The translations under genes and the position numbers were made by a program. The notes under the pieces are model-generated. The model worked only from the letters and a program-made list of their open reading frames with translations, did no database searches and had not been told where the DNA came from. Below are positions 53,845 to 63,693 of a stretch of 64,000 bases of DNA, one piece after another. The first letter of the stretch is position 1; the number at the start of each line of letters is the position of its first letter. Origin of the DNA: Paraburkholderia ultramafica (GTDB taxonomy: Bacteria > Pseudomonadota > Gammaproteobacteria > Burkholderiales > Burkholderiaceae); the NCBI RefSeq assembly GCF_902859915.1, contig NZ_CADIKK010000037.1:1-64000 (forward strand). Direction: 5' to 3'.

Positions 53845-55578
53845 TCAAAGTTCTGCGTTGACCGGCAATAGGGAGAATAGACCGGTTAGCAGGTTCCGGT
53901 ATAACCCCGCCTGCGGATCGAAGATGTACGTGCGGCGCATGCCGTTTTCGACATCGGCCCATACGAGCGGCGACAGCGGCGCGCCGATCGAGCGCAGATA
54001 GGCGAGCTGGGCCTCGTCGGCGAGCGTGACGCGATAGCTTTGCTCGGGCGACGTGGCGTGCGCGAAGATCCGCGCGATCTGGTCCGCGAGCTGCGGGCTA
54101 TGGATCACGAGCGCCAGTTCGGTGTTCAGATTGGCCGAGCGGGGATCGAGGTTCATCGAACCGATCACGAGAATCTTGTGATCGATCACGTAGGTCTTCG
54201 CATGCAGGCTCGCGCGTGAACCCGAGCCTGCGATGCCCGCGGGCGGCGTCTCCTGACGCGGCTTGAACTCGTACAACTCGACGCCTTGTTGCAGCAGCGG
54301 CACGCGATACGGACTGTAGCCGGCCTGCACGGCGACCGCGTCGGTCGCGGCGAGCGAGTTGGTCAGCACGACGATGCGCACGCCACGGTGCGTCAGCTCG
54401 CCGGCCGCCTTGACGCCGGCGTCGTGCGGAACGAAGTAGGGCGAAATGATCAGAAAGTCCTGGCGCGCGTCGCGTGTCAATTCGCGCAGCCGCTGCATCG
54501 GCGGACTCACATAGTCAGGCGACGGATGCTCGATCTTCTCCGGCAGATCCGCCTTGAACTCGGCGGGCGCCCAGACCAGACCCAGTTGTTCGCTCGTGAT
54601 CTGCGACGCGAGCGGCGTCGCGTTCAGCGGCTTCGCGTTGTACGGATCGGCGTTGCTGCGCCAGTGCTGGCGCAAGTCGTCACGCGTCTGATCGAGCTCT
54701 TTCGGGTCGAACTTCTGCTGGTTCAGCACCCGCAGCGGATACGCGATGCTGCTGTTCCAGTAGTCGTCGAAGCTCGCGGAGATATCGGCGGTAATCGGGC
54801 CGGCAGCCAGTACGTCGAGGTCGCGGAACTGCAGCGTTTCGCTTGCGCTGAAATACTCGTCGGCGAGATTGCGGCCGCCGACGATCGCCAACTGGTTGTC
54901 CGCGATCATCGCCTTGTTGTGCATGCGGCGCGTGAAATTGCCGATCTGCGTGAACAGATTTGTGGTGCGTTCGAACATGCCTTCCTGTGCGCTGCCGAAC
55001 GGATTGAAGACGCGAATCTCGATGTTGTCGTGCGAGTTCAGGCCCGCCATCACGCGATCGATGTCCTTGAAGTTCAGATCGTCGACCAGCATGCGCACCC
55101 GCACGCCGTGATCGGCCGCGTACAGCGCGGCGCCGAGCAGCAGCTTGCCGGTGGTGTCCTCGTTGGCGATGTAGTACTGCATGTCGAGGGTTTTGGTCGC
55201 CGCGCGCGCGAGCGCAATGCGCATCTGCAACGCGTCGGTGCCGCTCGACAGCACCCGAAAACCTGACTGCCCCGGATGCGCGGCTGCGAGCGGCGCGAGC
55301 GCGCTGTGCAGCGGCGTGATTTCGGTGACGGGCAGCGCGTGCGTGACCGGATGATCGAAGCCATTGGCGGGTGGCCTGGTCGCGCAGGCGGTCAGAAATG
55401 CCGTTGCGCAGCACAGCAGGAAAAAATATCTCGTTGTCCCCCAAGGGGACTGCCTTCGGGGCGTGCTGAATGCGCGCTTGCGTTGCAGTGCGTTCTGATT
55501 CTGTTCGTGATGCCCCGGCACGCTGTCTTCCCCTGGTTTGCAGGCTTCTCGTGACGGCAGCGCAGATGGCTTGCTCAC
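53845..55578 (-). CDS. Phospholipase D-family protein, cardiolipin synthase C-like lipoprotein
   Basis: A 577-residue protein with two HKD motifs: HNKAMIADNQLAIVGGRN and HAKTYVIDHKILVIGSMN with DPRSAN. This is the arrangement of ClsC/YmdC cardiolipin synthases, which transfer a phosphatidyl group from phosphatidylethanolamine to phosphatidylglycerol. A hydrophobic segment with a lipobox FLTAC near residue 66 suggests membrane anchoring. The first 50 residues are polar and may not all be translated, but no later ATG lies before the lipobox. It sits directly upstream of fumC. Confidence 0.85.
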   Translation of the reverse strand: MSKPSALPSREACKPGEDSVPGHHEQNQNALQRKRAFSTPRRQSPWGTTRYFFLLCCATAFLTACATRPPANGFDHPVTHALPVTEITPLHSALAPLAAAHPGQSGFRVLSSGTDALQMRIALARAATKTLDMQYYIANEDTTGKLLLGAALYAADHGVRVRMLVDDLNFKDIDRVMAGLNSHDNIEIRVFNPFGSAQEGMFERTTNLFTQIGNFTRRMHNKAMIADNQLAIVGGRNLADEYFSASETLQFRDLDVLAAGPITADISASFDDYWNSSIAYPLRVLNQQKFDPKELDQTRDDLRQHWRSNADPYNAKPLNATPLASQITSEQLGLVWAPAEFKADLPEKIEHPSPDYVSPPMQRLRELTRDARQDFLIISPYFVPHDAGVKAAGELTHRGVRIVVLTNSLAATDAVAVQAGYSPYRVPLLQQGVELYEFKPRQETPPAGIAGSGSRASLHAKTYVIDHKILVIGSMNLDPRSANLNTELALVIHSPQLADQIARIFAHATSPEQSYRVTLADEAQLAYLRSIGAPLSPLVWADVENGMRRTYIFDPQAGLYRNLLTGLFSLLPVNAEL

Positions 55579-55905
55579 GCTGTCGAGAAAAACATTCTAA
55601 GGGGAATCGGGCCAGGTGGTTTTCGTTCTTCCGTGTGAGGACGGCTGTGGGACTTTCGTCGTGGCTTGTGCGCAGGCTGCCGTTGGGTAACGTGCAGCGC
55701 AACCCGCAGAGATGCCAGAGGGAGCCGCAGTTCGACCGAAGCGGCCGCCGGATGTAAAACGCTGAGCTGGTGATGCCACAGCCTCGGTCGGGGCGTCGTG
55801 GACGTGCCAACGGAGGCTGCTATTCATTCGATGCCGGTCAGGCTGACCATTACCGCAATTGCAGCTGAAATTGCAATTGCAACGCGCGCAAGACGTGAGG
55901 TCGCG
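55579..55905. other. Intergenic region with A/T-rich inverted repeat
   Basis: About 330 bases between the BASS transporter stop and the phospholipase-D start. GCAATT-GCAGCTGA-AATTGC (55855-55874), followed by another GCAATTGC, forms overlapping inverted repeats that could be a protein-binding site or weak hairpin. No gene is seen. Confidence 0.45.
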
Positions 55906-56865
55906 TCATCCGCGCTCAACGCTCAACCCACGCTCGCCGTCGGGATGCGTCGAGCCTTGCGCGGGACGTCCTGCCCAGTAGCCCGCGAGCAGCGAGCCGG
56001 ACAGGTTGTGCCACACCGAAAACAGCGCGCCCGGCAAGGCCGCAATCGGCGTGAAATACAGCTTGCCGAGCGTCGCGGCGAGGCCCGAGTTCTGCATGCC
56101 CACTTCGATCGACAGGGTGCGGCAGACGGCTTCGTCGAAGCCGAGCAGACGCCCGCCCCAGTAGCCGCCGAGCAGGCCGATGCCGTTATGCAGCACCACG
56201 CCCAGCATCACCACGAGGCCGACCGATGCGATGCTCTTCTGCGTGCCGCCCACCACCGCGCCGATGATCAGCACGATCGCGACCATCGAGATCAGCGGCA
56301 GCATCGGTTCGATCTTGCGCACCGTCTTGCTGAACAGATGATTGACGATCAGGCCGACCACGATCGGCAGCGCGACGATCTGCAGGATGCTCATCAGCAT
56401 GCCGTGCACGTCCACCGCGATCGACGCGTCCACGTAAAGACGCGTGAGCAGCGGCGTCGCGAACACGCCGACGAGCGTCGACAACGCGCTGATCGTCACC
56501 GACAACGCGACGTCGCCGCGCGCCAGGTAGATCATCACATTCGACGCCGTGCCGCTCGCCACGCTGCCCACCAGCACCATGCCGGCGGTCAGATCCGGCG
56601 GCATGCGCAACGCCTTGGCGATCACCCAGGCGGCGAGCGGCATCACGAGGTAGTGCAGCACGATGCCGGCGATCACCGGCGCGGGGCGCGTGAAGACGCG
56701 CTGGAAATCCGCCACCGACAGCGTGACGCCCATCGCCAGCATGATGATCGTGAGGAGCGTGGTGACGTGCGGCGCGATGCCGGCGAACGAGGCGGGCGAG
56801 AAGTACGCGGCAATCGAAACGAGCACGGCCCAGAGCGGAAATAAGCGGGTGACGCGGGCAAGCAT
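55906..56865 (-). CDS. Bile acid:sodium symporter (BASS) family transporter
   Basis: A 319-residue membrane protein with nine to ten helices of the BASS/SBF family. Family segments include TTLLTIIMLAMGVTLSVADF, GMVLVGSVASGTASNVMIYL, SILQIVALPIVVGLIVNHLF and RTLSIEVGMQNSGLAATLGK (the sodium-site crossover with E and Q). Bacterial members such as PanS carry organic anions like ketopantoate; the substrate here is unknown. It is monocistronic, leftward. Confidence 0.87.
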   Translation of the reverse strand: MLARVTRLFPLWAVLVSIAAYFSPASFAGIAPHVTTLLTIIMLAMGVTLSVADFQRVFTRPAPVIAGIVLHYLVMPLAAWVIAKALRMPPDLTAGMVLVGSVASGTASNVMIYLARGDVALSVTISALSTLVGVFATPLLTRLYVDASIAVDVHGMLMSILQIVALPIVVGLIVNHLFSKTVRKIEPMLPLISMVAIVLIIGAVVGGTQKSIASVGLVVMLGVVLHNGIGLLGGYWGGRLLGFDEAVCRTLSIEVGMQNSGLAATLGKLYFTPIAALPGALFSVWHNLSGSLLAGYWAGRPAQGSTHPDGERGLSVERG

Positions 56866-57114
56866 GACGGGTGGTCCTTGGTTATGTTTTATCGCGAGAA
56901 TCGAGGGTCGGTCGAGCGCGCCGTCGTGAGTGGCGGCGGGCGTTCGGGAGTCTGCCGCGAGAAAGCGGCAAGCCGTGCGGGCGAGGGTGAGCCTTTGGGC
57001 GGCGCGGGCCTTTGTGGGGCGTGCTGGCGGAGTCTCGGCGCGAGGGCGCGGGTACGCGCCGGGTCGCCGAGGCGCGCATTTTAACTTTTTCGGGTACCCG
57101 CTACCCGCTTCCGC

Positions 57115-58539
57115 TCACGCCGACCCGACCGGCGGCGCAACCGGCGGCGCAACCGGCGTGGCCGGCACGCGCCGCAAGCTCAGCTTGTGAAAGCGCAGCG
57201 TCATCAGCACCGCGACGCTTGCGAGGCCGGCCGCAAGTCCCCACCACAAACCGCGTGCGCCCAGTCCGAAGTGAAAAGCCAGCGTATAGCCGGTCGGAAA
57301 CCCAATCACCCAGTAGCCGAACGCCGCGGCGATCATCGGCACGCGGGTGTCCTTCAGGCCGCGCAGGCAACCGGAGCCGACCGTCTGCATGCCGTCGACG
57401 ATCTGGAAGATCGCGGCCACCCCGAGCAGCGAACTCGCCAGCGCGACCGTCGCCGCGTTGGCCGGGTCGTCGAGATGCAGATAGAGGCCGACGATCCAGT
57501 GCGGCGCGGCGATCAGCACGATCCCCGACAACGTCATGAAGCCGACGCCGAGCGCCAGCGCGACGAAACCCGCATGACGCGCGGCCAGCGGCTGCCCGGC
57601 GCCGGCCCAGAAGCCGACCCTGACGTTGGCCGCCTGGCCGATCGCGAGCGGCACCATGAAGGCCACCGACGCGACGTTCAGCGCGATCTGATGCGCGGCC
57701 AGTTGCGACTCGCCGAGCAGGCCGACCATCAGGCCGGTGGCGAGAAAGAGCGTCGACTCGACCCCATAGGTGATCGCAACCGGCCAGCCGATGCCGAACA
57801 GTTCGCCCATCAACGGGACGTTCGGCCGCGTCGCGACGACGAAATGACGGTAGCGCGGCCGCAGATGCAGCAGCGCCATCAGCACCAGCGCGGTCAGCCA
57901 GACAGTGATCGAGGTCGCGGCCGCCGAGCCGAGGAAGCCGAGCCGCGGCAGCCCCCAGGCGCCGTGGATCAGCCCGTAGTTCAGAAACGCGTTCACGCCG
58001 ACGCTCGCGAGCGACACCCACAGCAGGCGCCTGGCCGCCCCGATTGCCGGCAGGAACGAGCGCATCAGGCCGACGCCGATCAGGCTGGCGGGCGCGCCCC
58101 AGCGCAGCACCGCCGCGTATTCGCCGACGTTGTGCGCGAGCAGGCCGGGCTCGCCGAAAGCGAGCAGGATCCGCGACGCGAACGACAGCAGGATGAACGC
58201 CGGCACCGACAGCAGCACCGACAGCACGAAGCCGGTCCAGTAGATGTGCGGCACGCGGCCATCGTCCTGCGCGCCGCGCGCATGCGACACGCTCACGCTG
58301 ATGGAGGTCAGCACGCCTTGCAACAGCGTGACCACGACGAAGAACAGGTTGGCGCCGAGGCCGCCGGCGGCAAGCGCATCGGCGCCGAGCGAGCCGAGCA
58401 GGATCGTGTCGGTGACGCTCATCGCCATCTGCGAAAGTTGCGCGATCGCGAGCGGCGCGGCGAGCCGGGCAGTGTCGGCCGCGTGGCGGGAGAAGGTCGG
58501 CGGCCGGGCGGCCACCCGGGTCAAGCTGGATTGAGTCAT
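57115..58539 (-). CDS. MATE-family multidrug efflux protein
   Basis: About 474 residues with 12 membrane helices in two MatE repeats. LAAPLAIAQLSQMAMSVTDT and ELFGIGWPVAITYGVESTLF begin the two halves. Conserved loops such as GLMRSFLPAIGAARRLLW and QTVGSGCLRGLKDTRVPM are present. NorM-type proteins export cationic drugs in exchange for sodium or protons. The ATG at 58539 (MTQSSLTRVAARP) gives a normal length; an ATG at 58653 would add 38 polar residues. The C terminus carries a VAPPVAPPV repeat from a short GGCGCAACC DNA repeat. Confidence 0.9.
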   Translation of the reverse strand: MTQSSLTRVAARPPTFSRHAADTARLAAPLAIAQLSQMAMSVTDTILLGSLGADALAAGGLGANLFFVVVTLLQGVLTSISVSVSHARGAQDDGRVPHIYWTGFVLSVLLSVPAFILLSFASRILLAFGEPGLLAHNVGEYAAVLRWGAPASLIGVGLMRSFLPAIGAARRLLWVSLASVGVNAFLNYGLIHGAWGLPRLGFLGSAAATSITVWLTALVLMALLHLRPRYRHFVVATRPNVPLMGELFGIGWPVAITYGVESTLFLATGLMVGLLGESQLAAHQIALNVASVAFMVPLAIGQAANVRVGFWAGAGQPLAARHAGFVALALGVGFMTLSGIVLIAAPHWIVGLYLHLDDPANAATVALASSLLGVAAIFQIVDGMQTVGSGCLRGLKDTRVPMIAAAFGYWVIGFPTGYTLAFHFGLGARGLWWGLAAGLASVAVLMTLRFHKLSLRRVPATPVAPPVAPPVGSA

Positions 58540-58730
58540 GAAGCGCTTGGCGGCGGAAATGGAGACAGCGGGCGACAGCGTGTCGGCCGATGGTTTGTCT
58601 GTCGAAACCGACAGCTTATGGCCTTGCTCCGGCGATGTCGATGGAAGAGGCACGATTCTGGTGCGCGCGGTCCTGCGAATTTCCGGACTGCGGCAGGGTG
58701 GCGGTGGCGGCAGCGGTGGCGTGCGCGGCG

Positions 58731-58949
58731 TCAGGCCTCGTGGACCGCAATCCGCGTATCGCCGAGCAGCACGACCTGGCCCGCGCGGATTTTGCAGGTT
58801 TTACGCGTTTCGACCCGGCCGTCGACGGTCACGGCGCCGTCGGCGACCATCATTTTCGCCGAGCCGCCGCTGTCCGCGAGGCCCGTTATCTTCAGGAGAT
58901 TGTGCAGTTCGACGTAGTCGCCGGTGAGCATGAAATCGAGGTTGGGCAT
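58731..58949 (-). CDS. S4-domain RNA-binding protein, YbcJ-like
   Basis: A 72-residue protein formed almost entirely by an S4 RNA-binding domain: YVELHNLLKITGLADSGGSA followed by KMMVADGAVTVDGRVETRKT and KIRAGQVV. It probably binds structured RNA such as rRNA. The ATG at 58949 (MPNLDFMLTGDYVEL) matches family length; an upstream Met at 59015 would add 22 residues. It precedes the MATE gene on the same strand. Confidence 0.85.
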   Translation of the reverse strand: MPNLDFMLTGDYVELHNLLKITGLADSGGSAKMMVADGAVTVDGRVETRKTCKIRAGQVVLLGDTRIAVHEA

Positions 58950-59256
58950 GGCGTTTGCGCCTTCAGGCAAAGGGTTCGCATCATAAGGCAGAAGCTTGCC
59001 CTGGATGAAGTTCACGATGTGCGCAGACTCCGCGCAAGCAATTGCAAGCAGTTGTTATGCAATTGTCGGAAAGTGAAACGTTCCGTAACTTTGATCGTCT
59101 CTCGCGAATTTCACTCGTAAAGTGCGGCTCTGTAGCAGGGATTGCTGGATTTTTCGCAAATTTCCAGTAGGGAGAAGACCGGGCGAGGCGCATCGCCATC
59201 CATGCGCGACGCCAGACACCACGCCCACGTCACAACAACTTTATAGAGGATTTGCC

Positions 59257-59712
59257 ATGACCCAGATTCGTTCACTCCTGATCGGTACCGCCCTCACGGC
59301 TTTTGCAGCTACCGCCGCGGTGGCGCAGACCGCGCAACCGGCCGCGGGTATCAGTGGCCAGGCACAGATCCAGACCCAAGGCGCCGATGTCGCGCCCGCC
59401 GCACCCGCCACGCAGGGTGTGCAGCCGGTCACGCCGGCGCCGACCCGTCTGACGGCGTCGGGCTCGACCGATCCGCTGGTGCAAAAGCGTGACGCCAACG
59501 CGAAGGCGAATGCGGAATATCGCGCGTCGAAGAAGGCGTCCAAGGCGGAGCTGAAGGATCAGCAGAAGGCCGCCAAGACGCAGTACAAGGAACAGGTGCG
59601 CGACGCGAAGATCAACCAGAAGGCGGATAAGCAGGCCGCCGACAACGAAATGAAGATGAACATGGAAGGCCAGGCCGCCGCGCAGACTGACGGCGCCGAC
59701 GTGAAGCATTGA
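59257..59712 (+). CDS. Exported Ala/Lys-rich coiled-coil protein
   Basis: A 151-residue protein with a signal peptide (MTQIRSLLIGTALTAFAATA, cleavage after AVAQ or nearby). A Pro/Thr/Ala-rich linker follows, then a highly charged helix from about residue 75 (VQKRDANAKANAEYRASKKA; SKAELKDQQKAAKTQYKEQV). The helix is likely a periplasmic coiled coil. It ends TDGADVKH. The function is unknown; similar cationic periplasmic proteins occur in Burkholderia. The ATG at 59257 is preceded by AGAGGA. Confidence 0.7.
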   Translation: MTQIRSLLIGTALTAFAATAAVAQTAQPAAGISGQAQIQTQGADVAPAAPATQGVQPVTPAPTRLTASGSTDPLVQKRDANAKANAEYRASKKASKAELKDQQKAAKTQYKEQVRDAKINQKADKQAADNEMKMNMEGQAAAQTDGADVKH

Positions 59713-60028
59713 GTCTCGAGCGCGGGCGTGCGGCTGAGGGTTGCTGTCACGCCGCGCTTAGGGTGGGTGCGCTTGTGCGAGGCACGTTGCGTAGCCCGCC
59801 GCCTCGTCCAGGCCGGTCGTTTGCTTGAGCCGGATTTTGCTGCGGGACGCAGTTGCCGCTTTGAAGGCAGGTGTGTCTCGCATCACGTTTCACCGAGTGC
59901 CTACGGACACGCACGCCGGTGAGCACGACACGCAAACAACCCCGAAAAAAGGGTCGCTTGTCGGCGATGGTTGTATGGATATACAGTGTGCGTCGCCATC
60001 CTGAATCCATCCAACGCCCAAATCCACT
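59713..60028. promoter_or_regulatory. Intergenic region upstream of the helicase gene
   Basis: About 315 bases. The first part is non-coding. The last 60 bases hold the LexA-like box (59971-59986) and probably the helicase promoter. No gene on either strand is supported. Confidence 0.45.
59971..59986. promoter_or_regulatory. LexA-like box upstream of the UvrD/Rep helicase
   Basis: TTGTATGGATATACAG differs from CTGT-N8-ACAG at one of the eight conserved positions (T for C), and its right half ATATACAGT is a perfect consensus. It lies 42 bases before the GTG start. E. coli uvrD is LexA-controlled, so regulation is plausible but unproven here. Confidence 0.55.
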
Positions 60029-62158
60029 GTGCTCTCCGTCGCCGAATCTCCGCCGCCGTTCGATACCGCCGCCTGGCTGGCGAAGCTCAACGACGCGCAG
60101 CGCGAAGCCGTCGAATACGGCGCCGACACGCCCAACGCGCCCCCCGGCGCGCTGCTGGTGATCGCGGGCGCCGGCTCCGGCAAGACCAACACGCTCGCGC
60201 ATCGGGTCGCCAATCTGGTGGTGAAGGGCGCGGACCCGCGCCGCATCCTGCTGCTGACTTTTTCGCGCCGCGCGGCGCTCGAAATGACCCGCCGCGTCAC
60301 GCGGATCGCCGGCGCGGCGCTCGGCACGCGGGCCGCGCTCGCGCAAGGGCTGACATGGTCGGGCACGTTCCACAGCGTGGGCGCGCGGCTGCTGCGCGAG
60401 TACGCCGAACTGATCGGCCTCGCGCCGGCCTTCACGATCAACGACCGCGAAGACTCCGCCGACCTGATGAATCTGGTGCGCCACGAACTCGGCCTGTCCG
60501 CGAAAGAGCGGCGCTTCCCGGCCAAGGGCACCTGCTTTGCCATTTACTCGCGCGTCGTGAACACCGGGGCGTCGCTCAGCCATGTGCTCGGCAACGCGTT
60601 CCCGTGGTGCCGCGAATGGGAGGCCGATCTGCGCATGCTGTTCGCCGCGTATGTCGACGCGAAACAGAAGCAGGGCGTGCTCGACTACGACGATCTGCTG
60701 CTCTACTGGTCGCACATGGCCGCCGAGCCGGCCATCGCGGCGGACCTGTCGGCGCGCTTCGATCACGTGCTGGTCGACGAGTATCAGGACACCAACCGCC
60801 TGCAGGCGTCGATCCTGCTCGCGCTGAAACCGGACGGACGCGGCCTGACCGTGGTCGGCGACGACGCGCAGTCGATCTACTCGTTTCGCGGCGCGACCGT
60901 GCGCAACATTCTCGATTTCCCGGCGCAGTTCAACCCGCCTGCCAGGCAGGTCACGCTCGAGCGGAATTACCGTTCGACCGGGCCGATACTCGCCGCGTCG
61001 AACGCGGTGATCGAACTGGCGAGCGAGCGCTACACGAAGAACCTGTGGACCGACAAGGCGTCGGCGCAGCGCCCGCGCGTCGTCACGGTCGCCGACGAAG
61101 CCGACCAGGCGCGCTACATCGTCGAACAGGTGCTCGAAGCGCGCGAGCAGGGCATGAAGCTGAAGTCGCAGGCGGTGCTGTTTCGCGCCGCGCATCGCAG
61201 CGCCGCGCTGGAGATCGAGCTGACCCGGCGCAACATTCCGTTCGTCAAATTCGGCGGGCTGAAATTTCTCGATTCGGTGCATGTGAAGGACGTGCTCGCG
61301 GTGCTGCGCTGGGCGGAGAATCCGCGCGACCGCGTCGCCGGTTTTCGCGTAGTGCAGTTGCTGCCGGGCGTCGGGCCGGCCACTGCAGCGAAGGTGCTCG
61401 ACGAGATCGTCGCGCGCGCGGGCGCCGGCAATCCCGCCGACACCGCCGCCGGCGCGCTCGCCGCGTTCGCCGCGCCCGCTCGCGCGCAGGAGGACTGGCA
61501 TCCGTTCGTCAAGCTGATGTCGAGCGTGTACGGGCGGCAGACGCCGTGGCCCGCCGAGTTCGAGATGGTGCGGCGCTGGTACGAGCCGCATCTCGAACGC
61601 AACCACGAGGACGCCGCGATCCGTCACGCGGACGTGTTGCAGATGGAAAGCATCGCGGGCACGTATCCGTCGCGCGAGCGCTTTCTGACCGAGCTGACGC
61701 TCGATCCGCCCGACGCCACCAGCGACGAATCCGGCGTGCCGCTGCTCGACGAGGACTATCTGATCCTGTCGACGATCCATTCGGCGAAGGGGCAGGAGTG
61801 GCGCAATGTGTTCGTGCTGAACGGCGTTGACGGCTGCATTCCGTCCGATCTCGGCACCGGCAGCGAAGAGGAAATCGACGAGGAGCGGCGCCTGCTATAC
61901 GTGGCGATGACGCGTGCGAAGGAGGATCTGCATATCGTCGTACCGCAGCGTTTCTACGTGCACAACCAGACGCATATGGGCGATCGTCACGTGTGGGCAT
62001 CGCGCACGCGCTTCATTCCCGCGCATCTGATGCCGTTGTTCGACGCTTATGCGTGGCCGCGCGTGCCGGTGCCGAGCGCGCCGACGGCGGCGGGGCTCGC
62101 CGCGGCCGCGCAGGCGAAGATCGAGATCGGGGCGAAGCTCAGGAAGATGTGGGATTGA
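60029..62158 (+). CDS. UvrD/Rep-family ATP-dependent DNA helicase
   Basis: A 709-residue superfamily 1A helicase that unwinds DNA 3' to 5' during repair or replication restart. Motifs in order: Q-motif LNDAQREAVEYG, Walker A AGAGSGKT (46-53), motif II VLVDEYQDTNRLQ, motif III VGDDAQSIYSFRGA, motif IV LERNYRST, motif V STIHSAKGQEW and motif VI RRLLYVAMTRAKEDL. It starts at a GTG. The C terminus is short and lacks the UvrB-interacting tail of UvrD. A LexA-like box lies just upstream. Confidence 0.92.
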   Translation: MLSVAESPPPFDTAAWLAKLNDAQREAVEYGADTPNAPPGALLVIAGAGSGKTNTLAHRVANLVVKGADPRRILLLTFSRRAALEMTRRVTRIAGAALGTRAALAQGLTWSGTFHSVGARLLREYAELIGLAPAFTINDREDSADLMNLVRHELGLSAKERRFPAKGTCFAIYSRVVNTGASLSHVLGNAFPWCREWEADLRMLFAAYVDAKQKQGVLDYDDLLLYWSHMAAEPAIAADLSARFDHVLVDEYQDTNRLQASILLALKPDGRGLTVVGDDAQSIYSFRGATVRNILDFPAQFNPPARQVTLERNYRSTGPILAASNAVIELASERYTKNLWTDKASAQRPRVVTVADEADQARYIVEQVLEAREQGMKLKSQAVLFRAAHRSAALEIELTRRNIPFVKFGGLKFLDSVHVKDVLAVLRWAENPRDRVAGFRVVQLLPGVGPATAAKVLDEIVARAGAGNPADTAAGALAAFAAPARAQEDWHPFVKLMSSVYGRQTPWPAEFEMVRRWYEPHLERNHEDAAIRHADVLQMESIAGTYPSRERFLTELTLDPPDATSDESGVPLLDEDYLILSTIHSAKGQEWRNVFVLNGVDGCIPSDLGTGSEEEIDEERRLLYVAMTRAKEDLHIVVPQRFYVHNQTHMGDRHVWASRTRFIPAHLMPLFDAYAWPRVPVPSAPTAAGLAAAAQAKIEIGAKLRKMWD

Positions 62159-62315
62159 GCGCGCGGCGGCGCGCGTTGGGGGTGTTAGGGCGCCGGGTGA
62201 GCGTGGTCAGCGTGGTAGCGCGCGCTTGAAGACCGCAAGACCGCAAGACTGCGGCAAGGCTTCCGCGCAGCACCGCAACTGCCTGTCTGCCAGGTGCCAA
62301 CAGCCCTGCGCGCGC

Positions 62316-63083
62316 TCAGCGCGACTGCCGTTGCTGCGGTTGCGGCGCCGGACGCGGCGGCACGAAGAAATTGCGCAGCCATGCGGCGAGGCGTGAAAAC
62401 AAGTCGTACGGCTCTTCGACGAAAATCTCCGGCTTGAGCAGGCGCAGGTATTCCATGATCTGCTGCGCTTCCTGCTTCTGGAACGAGCCGTGCGAAATGC
62501 CCAGACGCAGGAGCCCGCGCAGTTCGCCGAGTTTCTCGCGCGCGGTGCTGCCGACGCTGGTTTCGCACGCCACCTTGGCCTCGTAGACCCGTTGACGCAG
62601 CGATTCCACCAGCCGCCATGCTGGCGTCTGCATGACTTCCTCGAGCGCCTGAATGTCCTGCGCCGCGCTCTTGATCTGCGCCGCGAGCGGATCGATCAGC
62701 GCCGCGTCGCCTTCCGCTTCCTTGACGATCGCCGCCGCCCAGTCGCGGCATTGTTTGGCGAGCTCTTCCGGCGTCCATTCCGAGCGGGCCGCGAAGCCGA
62801 AACCGAACTCGCCCGCCTGCCGCATCAGAATCGCGACGACGTCCGGAAATTCCTTGTCCAGTGTGCGTTTGGCCCATGCGTACTGGCCGCCCTGCAACAT
62901 CCGTTGAACCGCGTGTTCGGTCAGCGGCACCATGTTGTCGAGCAGCTTGGCGCGCAAAAAGTCCTCAAACGACGGCGTCGCGAACTGCGGATCGAGCTTC
63001 AGCGAGACCCGCAGAAAAGCGTCGAAATCCTTGCGTAGCGACGCAAGGGTCTCGTCTTTGAGCTTGAGGGTGATTTGACCCAT
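62316..63083 (-). CDS. Conserved hypothetical protein, mostly helical
   Basis: A 255-residue cytoplasmic protein. It starts MGQITLKLKDETLASLRKDF, continues through an amphipathic helix pair and a segment with WTPEELAKQCRDWAAAIVKE, and has a predicted coiled region (AAQDIQALEEVMQTPAWRLV). It ends in a Pro/Gln/Arg-rich tail. No enzyme motif, signal peptide or membrane segment is recognised. It is monocistronic, convergent with the helicase gene. Confidence 0.65.
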   Translation of the reverse strand: MGQITLKLKDETLASLRKDFDAFLRVSLKLDPQFATPSFEDFLRAKLLDNMVPLTEHAVQRMLQGGQYAWAKRTLDKEFPDVVAILMRQAGEFGFGFAARSEWTPEELAKQCRDWAAAIVKEAEGDAALIDPLAAQIKSAAQDIQALEEVMQTPAWRLVESLRQRVYEAKVACETSVGSTAREKLGELRGLLRLGISHGSFQKQEAQQIMEYLRLLKPEIFVEEPYDLFSRLAAWLRNFFVPPRPAPQPQQRQSR

Positions 63084-63369
63084 GTGTTATCCCGTTTGGT
63101 CCTGCCGCGCGGCCTCGGCACGTCGTCCGGCCGCACGCGGACCCTGGGCGACGCGACGCCAGATGCCGGCGCGGTTGATTCCTGCCTGTTGCCGCGTAAC
63201 CAGCGGGACGAATCCCGATGAGCGGACCTCGACTGCATATCGGCGGATTTAAGGGAAACTTAAGGGTCAGCGGGCGATGGGCGGCCGCTTTAGAGGGATG
63301 CGTCGCCCGACCGGTGCGCGCGTGGCGCGGGCCTGACGACGCCAATGCCGCGTTGACGGCGGCTCGCGC

Positions 63370-63693
63370 CTATTTGAGCACGACGCATTGCCAGACGAAA
63401 AACACCGTCAGGCCCACTGCGATGGTCAGCAGCGGCCGGCGCGTCAGCGCGCTGACGACGACGGCGGCCAGCGCGCCCACCAGTTGCGGATTGCGCCAGG
63501 TCAGCTCGGCACTGGTGCCGTGCGGCGATACCGCCATCGGCACGATGATCGCCGTCAGCACGGTGACTGGCACGAAACCGAGCGCGGTGCGCACGAGCGG
63601 CGAGAACACCAGCCGGTCGCCGAGCACGAAGACGGCGGCGCGGATCACCCACGTGATGAGCGCCATGCCGAGGATCAGAACGACGTAGTTCAT
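63370..63693 (-). CDS. azlD: AzlD-family branched-chain amino acid exporter subunit
   Basis: A 107-residue membrane protein with about four helices: NYVVLILGMALITWVIRAAV, then ALGFVPVTVLTAIIVPMAV and TIAVGLTVFFVWQCVVL. AzlD pairs with AzlC (the YgaZ/YgaH type) to export branched-chain amino acids. The ATG at 63693 overlaps the azlC stop (TCAT on the plus strand), so the two are translationally coupled. Confidence 0.88.
   Translation of the reverse strand: MNYVVLILGMALITWVIRAAVFVLGDRLVFSPLVRTALGFVPVTVLTAIIVPMAVSPHGTSAELTWRNPQLVGALAAVVVSALTRRPLLTIAVGLTVFFVWQCVVLK

Noticed and set aside
59747..61780. 677-codon minus-strand frame opposite the helicase
   Set aside because: Arg/Gly/Ala-rich shadow of the helicase gene with no recognisable domain.
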